A DNA stretch of 64,000 nt from Antrihabitans stalactiti (lineage in GTDB: Bacteria > Actinomycetota > Actinomycetes > Mycobacteriales > Mycobacteriaceae): NCBI RefSeq assembly GCF_012932915.1, contig NZ_VCQU01000005.1, forward strand, positions 1 to 64,000. Direction: 5' to 3'. The notes under the pieces were generated by a model. The model was not told the DNA's origin. It did no database searches and saw only the letters and a program-made list of their open reading frames with translations. Below, one piece after another: positions 61,942 through 64,000 of the stretch. Each line of letters starts with the position of its first letter. The first letter of the stretch is position 1. Both the position numbers and the translations under genes were made by a program.

Positions 61942-63266
61942 GCCGCCACCGCCTTCGTCTCTGCATCAACATCGTGTGCCGCCGCTCGTAGGTCGTAGGC
62001 GGCGAACGCCGTCACCACCGCAAAGCAGACGGCAGGCACGATGAACGAAATCGCCGGAGTGGTCGCGTCGAGCACCGCACCCTGAACGAGGGGCATGATT
62101 GCGCCGCCGACAATGGCCATGACCAGTCCGGCCGCGCCGAACTTCGTCGCCGGTCCGAGGCCCTGCAGCGCGACGCCGTAGATGGTCGGGAACATCAGCG
62201 AAAGGCAGAACGACACAGCGACCAGCGCCACGAGGCCCGCGATGTTCGGCGAAACCATCGCAAACAGACACAACAGAATGGCAAGCAAACCCAGTGCAGC
62301 GAGCACCTTGGTCGCTCGAATCTTGCCGATCACCCAGGTCATGATGAACCGGGAGATCAGGAAGACGATGAGACTGATCTGCAGGACGAGACCGCCCAGT
62401 GACAAGCTGCCGTCGACGGCTTGCTGGGTGTACTGAATGAGATAAGTCCAGGTACAGACCTGTGCCGCAACATTGAAGAACTGTGCGACGACGCCGAATT
62501 TATAGCGGCGATTCTTTGCGAGGATCCGGAAGGCCGCGCGTGCGCCGGTGCCCGCGCTGTCGGGGAACTCTTCTTTGATCTTGGGTGCCTTGTTGATTGC
62601 CACGATCAACCAGACGATGACGAGCACCGACGCGAGGCCGATGTACGGACCCATCACGGCGCCGAGTTCGCCCGCCCGGATCGTCCGGACTTGCTCGGGG
62701 GAGAGCGACGCTAGGTCCACGGGCTCGCCGAGCTTGGGCAAGATCAACGTCGCGGCCAACAGCACCCCGATATTCGTTCCGAGTGGGTTGAAGGCCTGGG
62801 CGAAGTTCAGTCGCCGGGTCGCCGTCGCCTCCGGGCCGAGCGAGATGACGTACGGGTTGGCAGACGTTTCCAGGATCGAGCAGCCGGCGGCCATCGCGAA
62901 CAGCGCGACGAGGAACGCCTCGTAGGTCATGATCTTGCTCGCCGGATAGAACGCGAACGCGCCGATCGCCGCCAGACCGAGTCCGCTCAGCAGCCCCACT
63001 TTGTAGCCGAAACGTTCATTGATGAACGCGGCAGGAAGTGCCAATAGGAAGTAAGCACCGAAATACGCCAACTGCACCAGGGATGCCTGGAAAGTGGACA
63101 TGTCGAAAATATTCTTGAACCCAGCGACCATGGGCGTTGTCAGGTCGGCAGCGACGCCCCACAACAAAAAACAACAGATAAGAACAATAAACAACATGCC
63201 CATTTTTGGATAAACAAGTCGCGTCGTACCTTTGGTTTCTTTCGGCGACGTTTCGGTAGTAGTCAT
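61938..63266 (-). CDS. FucP/GluP-like MFS sugar symporter
   Basis: 442 residues, twelve helices, of the fucose/glucose:H+ symporter (FHS) branch: FLLWGVAADLTTPMVAGFKNIF near the start, FGAYFLLALPAAFINERFGYK, LETSANPYVISLGPEATATRRLNFAQAFNPLGT. The last motif is diagnostic. It should import a monosaccharide with protons. Its ATG overlaps the stop of a seven-codon leader ORF that has a much better ribosome site (63263-63286). A CRP-like site lies 116 bp upstream. First gene of the unit running to glgB. Confidence 0.92.
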   Translation of the reverse strand: MTTTETSPKETKGTTRLVYPKMGMLFIVLICCFLLWGVAADLTTPMVAGFKNIFDMSTFQASLVQLAYFGAYFLLALPAAFINERFGYKVGLLSGLGLAAIGAFAFYPASKIMTYEAFLVALFAMAAGCSILETSANPYVISLGPEATATRRLNFAQAFNPLGTNIGVLLAATLILPKLGEPVDLASLSPEQVRTIRAGELGAVMGPYIGLASVLVIVWLIVAINKAPKIKEEFPDSAGTGARAAFRILAKNRRYKFGVVAQFFNVAAQVCTWTYLIQYTQQAVDGSLSLGGLVLQISLIVFLISRFIMTWVIGKIRATKVLAALGLLAILLCLFAMVSPNIAGLVALVAVSFCLSLMFPTIYGVALQGLGPATKFGAAGLVMAIVGGAIMPLVQGAVLDATTPAISFIVPAVCFAVVTAFAAYDLRAAAHDVDAETKAVAA

Positions 63267-63286
63267 ACCGGGACCTTGCCGTTCAT
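63263..63286 (-). CDS. Seven-codon leader ORF coupled to the sugar symporter
   Basis: ATG at 63286 has an excellent ribosome site (gaggag, 6-nt spacing). It encodes MNGKVPV and ends at a TGA that overlaps the symporter's ATG (ATGA in the sense strand). The symporter start itself has no comparable site. This is either a translational-coupling leader or a sign that the gene really begins here and a one-base shift hides it. Confidence 0.5.
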   Translation of the reverse strand: MNGKVPV

Positions 63287-63381
63287 AGATTTCTCCTCAC
63301 TCCGGACGCTGGCCGAAAAGGCCTGCTACACAGCGACACTCGGAGTTGAAGAGCAAATTCAACAGACGGGAACTAAATCGA

Positions 63382-63397
63382 TGTGACTCGAATCACA
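63382..63397. promoter_or_regulatory. CRP/GlxR-type binding site
   Basis: tgtga-ctcgaa-tcaca is a perfect match to the CRP/GlxR consensus (TGTGA-N6-TCACA). It lies 116 bp upstream of the sugar symporter gene, which leads the glucan operon on the minus strand. cAMP-dependent control of sugar uptake and storage is the natural reading. Confidence 0.75.
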
Positions 63398-63457
63398 CTA
63401 GGGCCGATTAATGCCTCTGGCAAGAGTCCGGCGCGAACCGGTGCAACGCCGACGCTT

Positions 63458-63497
63458 GTGAGTCTTTTCGGAGTCCCTGGACTCCAAAAAGACTCAC
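63458..63497. repeat. 40-bp palindromic repeat, copy 9 (hybrid stem)
   Basis: Left arm gtgagtcttttcggagtcc is C type, right arm ggactccaaaaagactcac is T-A type, leaving one mismatch at the variable stem position (a G-U pair if read as minus-strand RNA). Symmetry extends through tt and aa (63456-63499). It lies 14 bp behind the stop of the HAD phosphatase gene. Confidence 0.94.
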
Positions 63498-63511
63498 AAT
63501 GAGTGCGCGTT

Positions 63512-64000
63512 TCAGCGGCAGGTGCGGACCGCTGCGGGGTCGAAGCGCGGCGAGATGTGGATCTGATCGCCGTCCGGGTCGGTGTTGAGTTCGTCGAAGT
63601 CGACGATTCTCGGCAACCGGCCGTCGAAGTACGTCAAGCCACCGACCACGACGGTCGAAGCACCACTCGCGACACCCGCCTGGACCCCGGCGAGCGAATC
63701 TTCGAAGACAACACAGTCGGTGATGTCGACACCGAGCGTGGCTGCGGCGCGGCGGTAGCCTTGGGGATCGGGCTTGCCGATCGTGACGTCTTCGACGGTC
63801 ACGAGGACCTCGGGAACAGGTATTCCGGCCGCAACGAGCCGCTTCAAGGCCAGATTCCGATGTGCCGACGTGACAATCGCCCATCGGTCGCTCGGCAAGC
63901 TGTGCACAAACTCTGGGGCGCCGACGATCGGGGCGATGACGTCGGTGGCGCGCTCATCGATTGCACGAATGCGCGCGGCCTCCTGCTCGATGTCGGACTT
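63512..64000 (-). CDS. HAD-family sugar phosphatase, 5' part beyond the window
   Basis: Partial: 162 codons to the stop at 63514-63512; the frame stays open to the right edge, so the N-terminus is missing, including the nucleophile Asp motif. Visible are motif II AIVTSAHR, the Lys motif TIGKPDPQGY and motif IV CVVFEDSLAGVQAG. This is a subfamily I HAD phosphatase resembling glycerol- or sugar-phosphate phosphatases. Upstream of the sugar symporter unit, separated by the repeat. Confidence 0.88.
   Translation of the reverse strand, partial: KSDIEQEAARIRAIDERATDVIAPIVGAPEFVHSLPSDRWAIVTSAHRNLALKRLVAAGIPVPEVLVTVEDVTIGKPDPQGYRRAAATLGVDITDCVVFEDSLAGVQAGVASGASTVVVGGLTYFDGRLPRIVDFDELNTDPDGDQIHISPRFDPAAVRTCR

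Noticed and set aside
3215-63497. Palindromes as DNA-uptake sequences or integron attC sites
   Set aside because: No unpaired single copies of the arm are present, there is no integrase gene, and all copies sit at gene ends; terminator-type repeats explain them better.

Overview
This is a G+C-rich, gene-dense chromosomal window, most likely from a mycolic-acid actinobacterium (Mycobacteriales; Rhodococcus/Nocardia-like is my best guess). The placement rests on gene content: a carboxylic acid reductase, a complete GlgE-type alpha-glucan operon with an actinobacterial maltose-1-phosphate synthase, a haemophore-type (MHB) secreted protein, a LIP-family secreted lipase, a DUF222/HNH endonuclease, an EthA-like Baeyer-Villiger monooxygenase and a GapX-like GAPDH with an N-terminal extension. 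I see no rRNA, tRNA, CRISPR array, prophage or insertion sequence.

Layout. 1-6 kb: a Tat/lipoprotein MBL-fold hydrolase, an ACMSD-like amidohydrolase, a membrane protein, and a TetR-P450-crotonase operon. 6-13 kb: a nitrilase-family hydrolase with a 784-residue fusion of FAD monooxygenase and [2Fe-2S] reductase, a divergent TetR, an UPF0014 permease, a GGDEF protein and a small secreted protein. 12.7-20.3 kb: an MBL hydrolase broken by one in-frame TAG, a ClC channel, a haemophore-like protein and lipase, an RsrR-type Rrf2 redox sensor divergent from an NmrA-like protein, a DJ-1/PfpI protein and a lipoprotein hydrolase. 20-31 kb: a PucR-type regulator beside the BVMO, a methyltransferase, a secreted propeller protein, an ACT protein, GAPDH, guanine deaminase and an MFS transporter. 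31-41 kb: carboxylic acid reductase, a large LuxR regulator, a hydrolase/SnoaL pair and a DUF2252 protein. 41-47 kb: a putative biosynthetic locus (cytochrome b5-desaturase, type III PKS, PvdE/SyrD-type exporter) followed by a PaaK-like ligase. 47-52 kb: small membrane proteins, DUF222/HNH, TetR-glyoxalase, and an MpaB-family oxygenase with a 7Fe ferredoxin. 52-63 kb: seven close-packed genes read leftwards (FucP-like symporter, solute-binding lipoprotein, pgm, glgM, glgC, glgE, glgB) behind a perfect CRP/GlxR-type site. The window ends in a HAD phosphatase cut by the right edge.

The most striking non-genic feature is a family of nine near-perfect 40-bp palindromes, plus one decayed copy. Each lies at or just behind the 3' end of a gene, and in several cases supplies the TGA stop codon itself. 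One stem position occurs as C-G, T-A and A-T in different copies, so pairing is preserved while sequence drifts. They look like a dispersed terminator-type repeat family.
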